In this document: positions 29,845-38,299 of the stretch, piece after piece
Numbering within the stretch: the stretch's first letter is position 1
Layout of the letters: every line of letters begins with the position of its first letter
Assembly: GCF_003671765.1 (NCBI RefSeq)
Contig: NZ_QPIB01000009.1
Coordinates: forward strand, 585,713-649,712
Source of the DNA: Xenophilus sp. E41
Lineage (GTDB): Bacteria > Pseudomonadota > Gammaproteobacteria > Burkholderiales > Burkholderiaceae_C
DNA: 64,000 nucleotides
Reading direction: 5' to 3'
Translations under genes and position numbers: made by a program
Notes under the pieces: generated by a model
Told to the model about the DNA's origin: nothing
Databases searched by the model: none
What the model saw: only the letters and a program-made list of their open reading frames with translations

Positions 29845-30555
29845 ATGGCCTCCGCCTCCCGTCTCCGGGCTGCCCAGCGTGGCGCCTTCCTCGCCAACCC
29901 GTGGTTCGCGTCGCTCACGCGCGGCCAGCGCGAGGCGCTGCTCGGCGCGGCGGAGGTGCTGCACCTGCGCCGCGGCGAAATGCTGTTCCGCCAGGGCGAT
30001 CCGGTGGGTGCGGCGGGCAGCGGCTTCTACGGGCTGGCCGCGGGGCTGCTGAAGGCGTCCACGCTGCGCGGCGACGGGCGCGAGGCCATCCTGGCCGTGC
30101 TGGAGCCCGGCAACTGGTTCGGCGAGATCACGCTCATCGACGGCGAACCGCGCACCCATGATGCGACGGCCCTGTCGTCGGTCGACGTGCTGGTGGTGCC
30201 GCCGGCGGCCTTCACCCAGCTCATGCGCGATGCGGCCTTCGCCAACGCGATGGCGCGGCTGCTGGCGGGGCGCGTGCGCGTGCTCTACGGCCTGGCCGAG
30301 GACAACACCCTGCGCGACCTGCGCGCACGCGTCGCGCGCCGGCTGCTGACGCTCGCACGGGGCGACGCGACCCAGTCGCCGCGCGCGCGGCCGCGCGTGA
30401 CGCTGCCGCAGGAGGCGCTGGCCATGATGCTCGGCGTCACGCGGCAGACCCTGTCGCTGCAGCTGAACGCGCTGGCCGGCGAGGGCGTGATCCGCCTGGG
30501 CTACCGGCGCGTGGACATCCTCGACGCCGAGGCGCTGGCGCAGCGCGCGCGCTAG
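29845..30555 (+). CDS. Crp/Fnr-family transcriptional regulator
   Basis: This 236-aa regulator has an N-terminal cyclic-nucleotide-binding-like beta-roll (residues about 12-130, with PGNWFGEITLIDGEPRTHDATA) and a C-terminal Crp helix-turn-helix (LPQEALAMMLGVTRQTLSLQLNALAGEGVIRL). There is no Cys cluster for an Fnr iron-sulfur centre. It is divergent from the HD-aldolase genes and the palindrome at 29777 lies between them. Confidence 0.87.
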   Translation: MASASRLRAAQRGAFLANPWFASLTRGQREALLGAAEVLHLRRGEMLFRQGDPVGAAGSGFYGLAAGLLKASTLRGDGREAILAVLEPGNWFGEITLIDGEPRTHDATALSSVDVLVVPPAAFTQLMRDAAFANAMARLLAGRVRVLYGLAEDNTLRDLRARVARRLLTLARGDATQSPRARPRVTLPQEALAMMLGVTRQTLSLQLNALAGEGVIRLGYRRVDILDAEALAQRAR

Positions 30556-30577
30556 CGACGGCCGCCGCGGCACCCGC

Positions 30578-31702
30578 TCAGCGGATCACGCGCCCGTCGG
30601 CCGTGATCGACACCAGGTCGATGGCCGAGGTGGCCTCGCGCACGCCGGCGCGCAGATTCAGGCGGAAGCCGCCGACGTCGTAGGTCGTCATGCCTGCCAG
30701 CGTGCGTGCCAGCGTCGGCCCGCGGCCGCCGCGGCGCGCTGCCTCGCAGATGGCCTTGGCGGCGATGAAGCCCTCCAATCCCTCGTAGCCGGGGCTGAGG
30801 TCGGACTGGTCGATCGCGGACAGGTATTCGCGCACGATGGGCGTGGCCCGGCTGCGCGGCGAAGGCACCACCTGCGACACCACCACGCCGCCGATGTCCT
30901 TGTCCAGCGCGATGTACAGCGGGTCGATACCCACCGCCGAGAAATTGAGGAAGGCGCCTGCGTAGCCGGTCTTGCGCATCTTCTGGATGAAGGCGGCCGT
31001 GCTCTGGAACAGCGCGGCCTGGATCACCGCCTGCGGCTGGGCCGCCTGCACGGTGGCCACGGCCGCATCGACCTGCTTCGACTGGCCGGGCATGAAGGCC
31101 GTCGCCACCGGCGCCGGCAGCTTCAGCTCCCTGATCGCACGGTGGACGGCCTCCACGCCGGCGCGGCCCATGGCGTCGTCCTCGCCCACCACGGCGATGC
31201 GCGTGAGCCCGAGCGTGGCGCAGTGCTGCACCATCTTGAACGCCTCGTCGGCCATGCTGGGGCGCACGAAGAACACGTTCGGATGCGCCGCATCGCGCAG
31301 CGAATCGGGCGGCGCGAAGGGCGCGAAGAGCACGGCCCCCTGAGCCTTGGCGACCGTCGCGGCGGCAAGCGTGCTGGCAGTGCCGACGAAGCCGAAGAGG
31401 GCGTCCGCCCCCTCGGCCAGCAACTGGCGCGCGTTGGCGCCGGCCTTCTCGGCCACGTAGCCGTCGTCGAGCTGGCGCAGCTCCACGCGCACCGGCGCGT
31501 CCGGACGCTGGTTGAAGCCATCCACGTACAGTTTGGCCCCGGCGGCGAAGGCCAGGCCGATCTCGCTGGCCGCGCCGGTGAGCGGTGCCGACTGGCCGAG
31601 CACGAAGACGGGCCGACCGCCGGCAGGGGGTGCCGCCCAGGCGGCAGGAGAGAAGGCCGCGGCACCGGCCCACTGGATCAACGCGCGTCGACGTAACTTC
31701 AT
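30578..31702 (-). CDS. ABC-type branched-chain amino-acid/amide substrate-binding protein (orphan)
   Basis: This 374-aa periplasmic binding protein (Peripla_BP_6) has an N-terminal signal with RRR (MKLRRRALIQWAGAAAFSPAAWA) and the mature start VFVLGQSAPLTGAASEIG, which is the typical ligand-site Ser/Thr region. No permease or ATPase genes are adjacent, so it must use a transporter encoded elsewhere or act as a sensor. Divergent from the TonB-like lipoprotein. Confidence 0.85.
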   Translation of the reverse strand: MKLRRRALIQWAGAAAFSPAAWAAPPAGGRPVFVLGQSAPLTGAASEIGLAFAAGAKLYVDGFNQRPDAPVRVELRQLDDGYVAEKAGANARQLLAEGADALFGFVGTASTLAAATVAKAQGAVLFAPFAPPDSLRDAAHPNVFFVRPSMADEAFKMVQHCATLGLTRIAVVGEDDAMGRAGVEAVHRAIRELKLPAPVATAFMPGQSKQVDAAVATVQAAQPQAVIQAALFQSTAAFIQKMRKTGYAGAFLNFSAVGIDPLYIALDKDIGGVVVSQVVPSPRSRATPIVREYLSAIDQSDLSPGYEGLEGFIAAKAICEAARRGGRGPTLARTLAGMTTYDVGGFRLNLRAGVREATSAIDLVSITADGRVIR

Positions 31703-31792
31703 GGCGGAATGACGTTTAGTAACAATTCATTCATGTTAGCAACATGTGTGCCGCGGCGGTATGAATGTCCTGCATCGCGGGATGCCTGTTCC

Positions 31793-32299
31793 GTGTGGCG
31801 GGGCGTTCTGCTGGCCGCACTGGTGCTGCTGGCGGGCTGCCTGCCCGAGCGACGCGCGGAGGACATCCAGGCGCGCCCCACGGCCGAGTCGGCGAGCGTG
31901 GGCGGGACGGGGGCCGTGGCCGAGATCGAGCCGCCGTCACCGGCGCCCCTGCCGCCCGGACAGCTTGACGGCCCGCCTCGGGCAGCGCCGCCGCGCGTGG
32001 CCAGCACGCGGCCCGCCCTGGGTGCGGTGGCCGAAGCGCCGCGGCCGATCGCGCAGCTGGCGCCGCGCTACCCGGTGGCGCTGCGCGAGAGCGGCGTCGA
32101 AGGCCGGGTGGTGGCGAGCTTCGTCGTCGACGCCGACGGACGGGCGCGGGACGTGGAGGCGCAGGCCTCGCATGCGGCCTTCGCACAGGAGGTGCGCGAG
32201 GTGCTGCCGCGCTGGCGTTTCCAGCCGGCGCGCGATGCGGCCGGCCAGCCGGTGGCCGCGGCGGTGCGCCAGGTCTTCCGTTTCCGGATCGGGGACTGA
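31793..32299 (+). CDS. TonB C-terminal-domain lipoprotein
   Basis: From the GTG at 31793 the 168-aa product starts VWRGVLLAALVLLAGC, a compact lipoprotein signal with lipobox LLAGC. ATG starts at 31709 and 31733 are in frame but would put a long, Cys-rich stretch ahead of the signal and leave almost no promoter space. A Pro-rich region (residues about 45-85) precedes a TonB_C domain (PRYPVALRESGVEGRVVASFVVDADGRARD...LPRWRFQPARDAAG). A lipidated TonB-type domain could not act as a classical inner-membrane transducer unless retained there. Confidence 0.7.
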   Translation: MWRGVLLAALVLLAGCLPERRAEDIQARPTAESASVGGTGAVAEIEPPSPAPLPPGQLDGPPRAAPPRVASTRPALGAVAEAPRPIAQLAPRYPVALRESGVEGRVVASFVVDADGRARDVEAQASHAAFAQEVREVLPRWRFQPARDAAGQPVAAAVRQVFRFRIGD

Positions 32300-32330
32300 C
32301 GGCCGGGCGTGGTTGCGTGGTGCGCGCGGC

Positions 32331-33080
32331 TCAGCGCCGGCGGAACACCACGTCCCACACGCCGTGTCCGAGCTTGAGGCCGCGGTTCTCGAACTTGGTC
32401 AGCGGCCGGTAGTCGGGCTTGGGCGCCCAGCCGTCCGCTGCGGCACTGGTGTTCGCCAGCAGGGGCTCGGCGCCCAGCACCTCGCGCATCTGCTCGGCAT
32501 AGGGCTGCCAGTCGGTGGCGCAGTGCAGGTAGCCGCCGGGCTGGAGGTGCTCGGCCAGCTGGCGCACGAAGGGCGGCTGGATCAGCCGCCGCTTGTTGTG
32601 GCGCTTCTTGTGCCAGGGGTCGGGGAAGAACACGTGGATCCCGGCCAGCGAGCCGGGCGCGAGCATGTGTTCCAGCACCTCGACCGCGTCGTGCGCGCAG
32701 ATGCGGATGTTGGTGATCTGCTGCTCCCCGATGCGCTTGAGCAGCGCGCCGACGCCGGGCTCGTGCACCTCGCAGCACAGGAAGTTGTCCTCGGGCCGCA
32801 CGCGGGCGATGTGCGCCGTGGCCTCGCCCATGCCGAAGCCGATCTCCAGGATGGTGGGCGCGTGGCGGCCGAAGGCGGCGTCGAGGTCCAGGCGCTCTTC
32901 GCGGTAGGGCAGCAGGAACTCCGGGCCCCAGGTCTCGAAGGCCTTGGCCTGGCCGCCGGTGGTGCGCCCGGCGCGGCGCACGAAGCTCTTCAGGCGCCGG
33001 TGCGGGAAGCCCTGCGGGGTGGTGGCGTCGTCGTTGTCGGAGCCGTCGGCGGTCGGGGGCGAGGCAGGGATGTCGATCAC
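32331..33080 (-). CDS. trmB: tRNA (guanine-N7-)-methyltransferase
   Basis: This 249-aa SAM-dependent enzyme makes m7G46 in tRNA variable loops. It shows motif [13 protein letters not shown], the acidic ligand in [11 protein letters not shown], and the family signature [15 protein letters not shown]. The start is GTG at 33080, overlapping the gluQRS stop (GTGA), so translation is coupled. The N-terminal ~25 residues are low-complexity. Confidence 0.93.
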   Translation of the reverse strand: MIDIPASPPTADGSDNDDATTPQGFPHRRLKSFVRRAGRTTGGQAKAFETWGPEFLLPYREERLDLDAAFGRHAPTILEIGFGMGEATAHIARVRPEDNFLCCEVHEPGVGALLKRIGEQQITNIRICAHDAVEVLEHMLAPGSLAGIHVFFPDPWHKKRHNKRRLIQPPFVRQLAEHLQPGGYLHCATDWQPYAEQMREVLGAEPLLANTSAAADGWAPKPDYRPLTKFENRGLKLGHGVWDVVFRRR

Positions 33081-34033
33081 GGGCGCGGATTGTAGAGAGC
33101 GGCCCAGGGTGCCACCCACTGCGCCAGTGCCTCGGCGGGCGTGGCCGCGGCGGAAGGCGGCAGCCCGAGCACGGCCGCCGCCGCCTGCAGCGCGCCCAGG
33201 GCTTCGGCCAGCGCGCCGGTGGTGAGCGCGGTGGCGCCGTTCTGCTTCGACAGCTTCTGCCCGTCGGCGCCCATCACCAGCGGCGTGTGCAGGTAGCGCG
33301 GTGCGGGACAGCCCAGCGCTCGCTGCAGCAGGATCTGGCGCGGCGTGTTGTCGGCCAGGTCTTCGCCGCGCACGACGTCGGTGATGCCCTGCGCCGCATC
33401 GTCCACCACGACCGCCAGCTGGTAGGCCCACGGGCCGTCGGCGCGGCGCAGCACGAAGTCGCCGACCTCGCGCGCCACGGCCTGCCGTTGCGGGCCGAGC
33501 CGCCGGTCCGTCCAGCGCACCTCGTCCGCTATGGTTTCGATAGCTGCCTGCGCAGGCGGGGCGGACGCTGCGGGCACTTCTTGTTCGAATTTCCAGGTCG
33601 CGAAGCGCCAGGCCCGCGCGGGCTTGCCGTGCAGACCGTCGCGGCAGGTGCCGGGGTAGACGCGCTCGCCATGGCGCTCATGCGCCACGCCGCGCGCGGC
33701 CAGGGCGGCGTCGATCTCGCGGCGCGTGCAGCCGCAGGGGTAGGCCAGGCCGGCCGCCATGAGGCGCTGCAGTGCGGCCTCGTACAGCGCGCCGCGCGCG
33801 CTTTGCCACACGGGCGCCTCGTCGGCGATCAGCCCGCAGGCCGCGAGCTGGCCGAGGATGTGCTCGCCCAGCCCGGGCAGGCAGCGCTCGGTGTCGGCGT
33901 CCTCGATGCGTACCAGCCAGCGCCCGCCGGCGGCGCGGGCATCGAGCCAGCTGGCGAGCGCGGCGACCAGCGAGCCCGCATGCAGCGGCCCGGTCGGCGA
34001 GGGGGCAAAGCGGCCGATGTATGTGGCCCCCAC
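33077..34033 (-). CDS. gluQRS: Glutamyl-Q tRNA(Asp) synthetase
   Basis: This 318-aa GluRS paralogue lacks the anticodon domain and glutamylates queuosine-34 of tRNA(Asp). HIGH-type motif [12 protein letters not shown], Cys zinc ligands YPCGCTR with a further Cys in YPGTC, and KMSKS-type KLSKQN are present. The start is taken as GTG 34033, which gives the family N-terminus [11 protein letters not shown]; it falls inside an interspersed repeat. A segment near residues 147-169 ([20 protein letters not shown]) is encoded by another dispersed element and looks like an in-frame insertion in the protein. Confidence 0.9.
   Translation of the reverse strand: MGATYIGRFAPSPTGPLHAGSLVAALASWLDARAAGGRWLVRIEDADTERCLPGLGEHILGQLAACGLIADEAPVWQSARGALYEAALQRLMAAGLAYPCGCTRREIDAALAARGVAHERHGERVYPGTCRDGLHGKPARAWRFATWKFEQEVPAASAPPAQAAIETIADEVRWTDRRLGPQRQAVAREVGDFVLRRADGPWAYQLAVVVDDAAQGITDVVRGEDLADNTPRQILLQRALGCPAPRYLHTPLVMGADGQKLSKQNGATALTTGALAEALGALQAAAAVLGLPPSAAATPAEALAQWVAPWAALYNPRP
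33527..33593. repeat. Dispersed ~65-bp element inside gluQRS
   Basis: In the gluQRS sense direction this segment shares most bases with 39218-39283 read on the plus strand: AGAAGTGCC.GCAGCG.CCG, then GCGC.GGCAGCT and an ATAGCG end. One copy is intergenic and this one is read in frame within a tRNA-synthetase-like gene, reminiscent of palindromic elements that insert into proteins. Confidence 0.6.
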
Positions 34034-34110
34034 GCTCCCCGCTGCGCGAGGTTCGCTGCCCCCCGAGGGGGTGCTCGCCGCCTTGGGGCGGCCCGGCGGC
34101 GGCTCGGGGC
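34027..34110. repeat. GC-rich interspersed repeat, second type, copy 2 (upstream of gluQRS)
   Basis: Nearly identical over about 50 bp to 6731-6780, from CCCCCACGCTCCCC through CTGCGCGAGG to CCCCCCGAGGGGG. It occupies the whole gap between the oxidoreductase gene and gluQRS and supplies the GTG start codon of gluQRS. Confidence 0.7.
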
Positions 34111-34124
34111 CTTGGGTCACGCGC

Positions 34125-35198
34125 TCAGGCGACGTCGAGCGCGAGCGAAAGGCCCGAGACGAAGGCGTCCTCGACCCGGTGCCCGGTGCACCAGTCGCCG
34201 GCCACGCCGAGGCCGGCCGCGTCGTCCCACAGGTGCGTCTTGCCCAGCGGCGTCTGCGTCTTGGCCTCGGTCCACAGGCGGGCCTGGGCGAAGGAGGGCG
34301 TGGCGAGGATGCCGGTGATCTCGGCAAAGGCGCGCTGCAGCTTGGCCTCGATGCGCGGCGCGTCGTCGCGCAGGTGCTCCTGCGACCACGCGGGGCTGGC
34401 CTGCACCGTCCAGCGTTCGACCTGCGTGCGGCCGGGCTTGGAGGATTCGCGCGCCACCCAGGCCACGCGGTGGTGGGTGGAGAGCGCGGCGTTCCACTGC
34501 GGGCCCAGCGACCACAGCGCCGGCTGGTTGGCCTGCGGGTAGGCGAGGTTCAGCGACCAGCAGGGCGCGATGGTCACGCCGCCGAGCGCCTCGAAGAGGG
34601 CCGGCGCCGCGCCGCGCAGCAGCACGCGCGCGGCACCGGGCGTGACGGCCAGCAGCACGGCGTCGAAGCCCGCCTGCACCGACTGCGCACCTTCGGCTTC
34701 GGCGATGCGCAACTGCCAGCCGCGCTCGGTCAGCGGGTCGCGTTCGATCGCCGTGACGCCGCAGCCGGTGCGCACGTGCGTACCTAGCGGCGCGGCCCAG
34801 TGCGTGGCCAGGGCATCCATGCGCGGCGTCGCGACCCAGTGCGACTCGCGTCGGGGCAGCGCCGCCTCGGCCACGCGGCCATGGGCGTCGAGCACGCGCA
34901 CGGCGTTGGCGCTCCAGCGCTTGCAGGGGGCGTACGTCGCGTCCAGCGCCTGCTGGAAGCGCGGGTCGCGCACGGTGAAGTACTGCGCGCCGGAATCGAA
35001 GCTGCCGAAGGGCGTGTCCTCGCTGGCCATGCGGCCGCCGACCTGCGCCGCCCGCTCGAAGACCGTGACCTCGTGCCCGGCCTGCACCAGGGTGCGTGCG
35101 GCCGTGAGTCCGGCCAGGCCGGCACCGACGATGGCGATGCGGCGCGGGGCCGCGGCGGAGGCAGGGGGGCGGGAAGTGCGAGGGCGGCGGGTCGTCAT
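34125..35198 (-). CDS. NAD(P)/FAD-dependent oxidoreductase, renalase-like amine-oxidase fold
   Basis: This 357-aa flavoprotein has the dinucleotide motif [37 protein letters not shown] and a C-terminal [23 protein letters not shown] motif. [15 protein letters not shown] is typical of the renalase-like bacterial group. Function in these bacteria is unclear. It precedes gluQRS with a repeat-filled gap and follows a LysR gene on the same strand. Confidence 0.85.
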   Translation of the reverse strand: MTTRRPRTSRPPASAAAPRRIAIVGAGLAGLTAARTLVQAGHEVTVFERAAQVGGRMASEDTPFGSFDSGAQYFTVRDPRFQQALDATYAPCKRWSANAVRVLDAHGRVAEAALPRRESHWVATPRMDALATHWAAPLGTHVRTGCGVTAIERDPLTERGWQLRIAEAEGAQSVQAGFDAVLLAVTPGAARVLLRGAAPALFEALGGVTIAPCWSLNLAYPQANQPALWSLGPQWNAALSTHHRVAWVARESSKPGRTQVERWTVQASPAWSQEHLRDDAPRIEAKLQRAFAEITGILATPSFAQARLWTEAKTQTPLGKTHLWDDAAGLGVAGDWCTGHRVEDAFVSGLSLALDVA

Positions 35199-35272
35199 GG
35201 TTGTTGTGCGGAGGCGGCGAGAGGGATGGATGCCGGGCCGACTCTACAACTTCCCGCGCCGGGTCCCGGCGA

Positions 35273-36262
35273 TCAACGTCCGCGGTGCCGGTGCAGCAGC
35301 GCCTCGCGCGTGCCTTCGTGCTCGAAGCGCTGCAGCCACCATTGCAGCGCCAGCCCGGGGCTGCCGGCGGCGCGCACCCGCCAGGCGCAGTGCAGCGAGC
35401 CGGCGGGCGGCACCCGCTCGGTGGCGCGCACGACGAGGTGGCCGGCTTCCACGTAGGGCCGCGCCAAGGGCTCGGGCAGGAAGCCGCCGCCCAGCCCGTG
35501 CAGCTGCGCATGCAGCTTGGCCTGCATGGTCGGCACGGTGAGGATGTCCTGCCCGCCCACCAGGTTGACGTTCATGCTCTGGCCCTGCCGCGCCGAGTCG
35601 GCCGCCGCCACGCCGCGGTGGGTGCGGATGGTGGCGTCGCTCAGCGGCTCGGCCGCGCGCGCCAGCGGATGGTTCGGCGCCACCGCGTAGACGAAGCGGA
35701 TCTCGCCCAGCGGCCGGCTGCGGATGCCCGTGGCCGTGAAGGACAGGCTCGCCGCGTCGAGCACGGTGCCGATGGCCAGGTCGGCCTCGCCGCGGGTCAG
35801 GGCCTCGATGGTGCCCAGCAGCGTCTCGTCGCGCAGCTTCAGGCGCGTGGGCGGCTCTTCGGCGTAGAAGGCACCCACCAGGTCGAACAGCGGGTCGCGC
35901 GCGATCACGCTGTCGATGGCGATGGTGAACTGCGGCTCCCAGCCGGTGGCCACGCGGCGCACGCGGTTGGCCACGGCGTCGATCTCGCCGAGCAGGCGGC
36001 CGGCCTCGCGCAGCAGTTCGGCACCGGCTTCGGTCAGGCGCGCCTGGCGGGCGCTGCGGTCGAAGAGCAGCACGTCCAGCGCGTCCTCGATCTGTCGCAC
36101 GCGGTAGCTCAGGGCGCTGGGCACCAGGTCGAGCGTGCGTGCGGCGCCGGCAAAGCTGCCCGCCTGCACGATGGTCTGCAGCATGGCCAGGGCGTCGGGC
36201 GTGAGCACGTCGCGGGGGCTGGGCGGCGGCGGCGTGGCAGGGGTGCGGGGCGGTCTGGGCAT
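35273..36262 (-). CDS. LysR-family transcriptional regulator
   Basis: This 329-aa protein has a Pro-rich N-terminal tail, then a helix-turn-helix (about residues 22-80: MLQTIVQAGSFAGAARTLDLVPSALSYRVRQIEDALDVLLFDRSARQ) and a substrate-binding domain. The start at 36262 is preferred to 36280. It is divergent from the pirin gene with a perfect palindrome between them, so it probably controls the pirin-DoxX-flavodoxin genes and itself. Confidence 0.87.
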   Translation of the reverse strand: MPRPPRTPATPPPPSPRDVLTPDALAMLQTIVQAGSFAGAARTLDLVPSALSYRVRQIEDALDVLLFDRSARQARLTEAGAELLREAGRLLGEIDAVANRVRRVATGWEPQFTIAIDSVIARDPLFDLVGAFYAEEPPTRLKLRDETLLGTIEALTRGEADLAIGTVLDAASLSFTATGIRSRPLGEIRFVYAVAPNHPLARAAEPLSDATIRTHRGVAAADSARQGQSMNVNLVGGQDILTVPTMQAKLHAQLHGLGGGFLPEPLARPYVEAGHLVVRATERVPPAGSLHCAWRVRAAGSPGLALQWWLQRFEHEGTREALLHRHRGR

Positions 36263-36272
36263 CGCCCGATTC

Positions 36273-36293
36273 TCATTCAAAAAATTTGAATGA
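36273..36293. promoter_or_regulatory. Palindrome TCATTCAAA-N3-TTTGAATGA, probable LysR operator
   Basis: A perfect 9-3-9 inverted repeat in an AT-rich patch, 11 bp from the LysR start codon and 130 bp before pirin. The inner TTCAA-N5-TTGAA fits the T-N11-A pattern of LysR sites. Proximity to the lysR start suggests negative autoregulation. Confidence 0.65.
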
Positions 36294-36422
36294 TGTCTTC
36301 AAGTCCGCACGTCTTTTCGCTCGGGCCCAAGGCCTAAAGTTCATTCCATCGCGGCGCATCCGGCGCTGCTCACGAGAGGGGCGAGGCAAGGCCCGCCTCC
36401 GATGCAGACAAGGAGTTCAACG

Positions 36423-37124
36423 ATGTTGCAAGTCCGCAAGTCCCAGGAACGAGGCTACGCCGACCACGGCTGGCTCAAGTCCTTCCACAGCTTTTCCTTC
36501 GCCGGCTACTACGACCCGAAATTCATGGGTTGGGGCAACCTGCGGGTGATCAACGAAGACCGCGTGGCGGGCGGTGCCGGCTTCGGCACCCACGGCCACA
36601 AGGACATGGAGATCATCAGCTACGTGCTCGACGGCGAGCTGGCGCACAAGGACAGCATGGGCAACGTGGAGTCGATCCCGCCCGGCGAGGTGCAGCGCAT
36701 GAGCGCCGGCCGCGGCGTGATGCACAGCGAGTTCAACCACAAGCAGGACTCGACCACGCACTTCCTGCAGATCTGGATCGAACCCAACCAGCGCGGCATC
36801 ACGCCCGGCTACGAGCAGAAGAAGTTCGACGCGGCCGACAAGCGTGGCAAGCTGCGCCTGGTGGCTTCGCCCGACGGCGCCGACGGCTCGGTGACGGTGC
36901 ATGCCGATGCGAAACTCTATGCCGGCCTGCTCGACGGCGCCGAATCGGCCGACCTGGTGCTGGACCCGAAGCGCAAGAGCTACGTGCACCTGGTGCGCGG
37001 CGAGCTCGAGGTCAACGGCCAGAAGCTCAGCGGCGGTGATGCCGCGCTGATCGCCGACGAGAGTGCCCTGCACCTGGCCGGCGGCAAGGACGCCGAGGTG
37101 CTGGTCTTCGACCTCGCCGCCTGA
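36423..37124 (+). CDS. Pirin family protein (YhhW/YhaK-like bicupin)
   Basis: This 233-aa bicupin has the N-terminal pirin motif with metal ligands HGHKDMEIISYVLDGELAHKDS and GRGVMHSEFNH. An AAGGAG ribosome-binding site at 36410-36415 supports the start. Relatives act as quercetin 2,3-dioxygenases or redox-sensing factors. It is the first gene of a plus-strand run with DoxX, a flavodoxin and another pirin, pointing to quinone/flavonoid or oxidative stress handling. Confidence 0.88.
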   Translation: MLQVRKSQERGYADHGWLKSFHSFSFAGYYDPKFMGWGNLRVINEDRVAGGAGFGTHGHKDMEIISYVLDGELAHKDSMGNVESIPPGEVQRMSAGRGVMHSEFNHKQDSTTHFLQIWIEPNQRGITPGYEQKKFDAADKRGKLRLVASPDGADGSVTVHADAKLYAGLLDGAESADLVLDPKRKSYVHLVRGELEVNGQKLSGGDAALIADESALHLAGGKDAEVLVFDLAA

Positions 37125-37130
37125 GTCCCC

Positions 37131-37166
37131 GGGCCGGCACCGCCGAAAGGCGGTGCCGGCCCTTTT
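37131..37166 (+). terminator. Rho-independent terminator/attenuator after pirin
   Basis: GGGCCGGCACCGCC-GAAA-GGCGGTGCCGGCCC is a perfect 14-bp stem with GAAA loop followed by TTTT, 6 bp after the pirin stop. It should end the pirin transcript, so doxX may need its own promoter or read-through. Confidence 0.9.
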
Positions 37167-37234
37167 CGTGTTCGACGTTTTCTTTTTTCTTTCTTTCTTT
37201 CTTCCTCGTTTTTCTTTTTCAACAGGAGTTTTCC

Positions 37235-37657
37235 ATGGCCATCACCAACACCTCGACCACCACCCCCACGCAAGACGGCGTGGCGCTTCTCGGCCGCGTG
37301 CTGATCGCAGCGCTGTTCATTCCCGCCGGCTTCGGCAAGCTGATGGGCTTCGCCGGAACGACCGGCTACATCGCGTCGGTCGGACTGCCACTGCCGCAGG
37401 TCGGCGCCGTGATCGCCATCCTGGTCGAACTCGTGCTCGGCATCGCGCTGCTGGTGGGCTTCAAGACCCGCATCGCCGCGCTGCTGATCGCCATCTTCAC
37501 GGTGGTCGCCGCCATCTTCTTCCACAACTACTGGGCGATGCCGGCCGACAAAGCCTTCGTGAACCAGCTCATGTTCTGGAAGAACATCGCCATCGCCGGC
37601 GGCCTGCTGGGCTTCTTCGCCTTCGGCCCGGGCCGCTTCAGCATCGACAAGAAGTAA
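37235..37657 (+). CDS. DoxX family membrane protein
   Basis: This 140-aa protein has four predicted transmembrane helices and the DoxX motifs LLGRVLIAALFIPAGFGKL and ILVELVLGIALLVGFKTR. DoxX proteins occur with quinone- and thiol-oxidation systems. An unusual T-rich pyrimidine tract (37177-37220) occupies its leader, ending in CAACAGGAG before the start. The flavodoxin gene follows 22 bp later. Confidence 0.9.
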   Translation: MAITNTSTTTPTQDGVALLGRVLIAALFIPAGFGKLMGFAGTTGYIASVGLPLPQVGAVIAILVELVLGIALLVGFKTRIAALLIAIFTVVAAIFFHNYWAMPADKAFVNQLMFWKNIAIAGGLLGFFAFGPGRFSIDKK

Positions 37658-37679
37658 TTCCGCGCAAGGACACGCCACC

Positions 37680-38231
37680 ATGAGCGATATCGTCATCGTC
37701 TACCACTCCGGCTACGGCCATACCCAGCGCGTGGCGCAGGCCGTGGCGCAGGGCGCGCAGGCCGAGCTGCTCGCCATCGATGCGGACGGCAACCTGCCGG
37801 AAGGCGGCTGGGAGCTGCTGGCCGGCGCCAAGACCATCGTGCTGGGCTCGCCCACCTACATGGGCGGGCCGAGCTGGCAGTTCAAGAAGTTCGCCGACGC
37901 CTCGTCGAAGGTCTGGTACGCCCAGGGCTGGAAGGACAAGCTCTTCGCCGGCTTCACCAACAGCGCGACCATGAACGGCGACAAGTTCTCCACGCTGACC
38001 TACCTGTGGCAGCTGGCGATGCAGCACAGCGGGCTGTGGCTGAGCATCGGCATCAAGCCGCACAACGACAAGGCCGCCACGCGCCATTCGCCCAACTACG
38101 TGGGCGGCTACGGTGGCCTGCTGACCACCTCGCCGTCGGACGCGAGCGCCGCCGAGGTGCCGCAGGGTGACCTCGATACGGCGCAGGCCTTTGGCGAACG
38201 TATCGCCGAGGTCACGGCCGCTCGCGGCTGA
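37680..38231 (+). CDS. Flavodoxin-fold NAD(P)H:quinone oxidoreductase/FMN protein
   Basis: This 183-aa WrbA/flavodoxin-like protein has an FMN phosphate loop YHSGYGHTQRVAQ at residues 8-20 and GSPTYMGGPSWQFKKF and FTNSATMNGDK loops for the isoalloxazine ring. It probably reduces quinones by two electrons. Neighbouring pirins and DoxX fit a quinone-detoxification role. Confidence 0.87.
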   Translation: MSDIVIVYHSGYGHTQRVAQAVAQGAQAELLAIDADGNLPEGGWELLAGAKTIVLGSPTYMGGPSWQFKKFADASSKVWYAQGWKDKLFAGFTNSATMNGDKFSTLTYLWQLAMQHSGLWLSIGIKPHNDKAATRHSPNYVGGYGGLLTTSPSDASAAEVPQGDLDTAQAFGERIAEVTAARG

Positions 38232-38299
38232 ACGCAGGCCGCAGGCAAAGGCGGGATACTGCCGCCTTGTTTCCCCACGACCACGAAGGAGCTCCCCGC

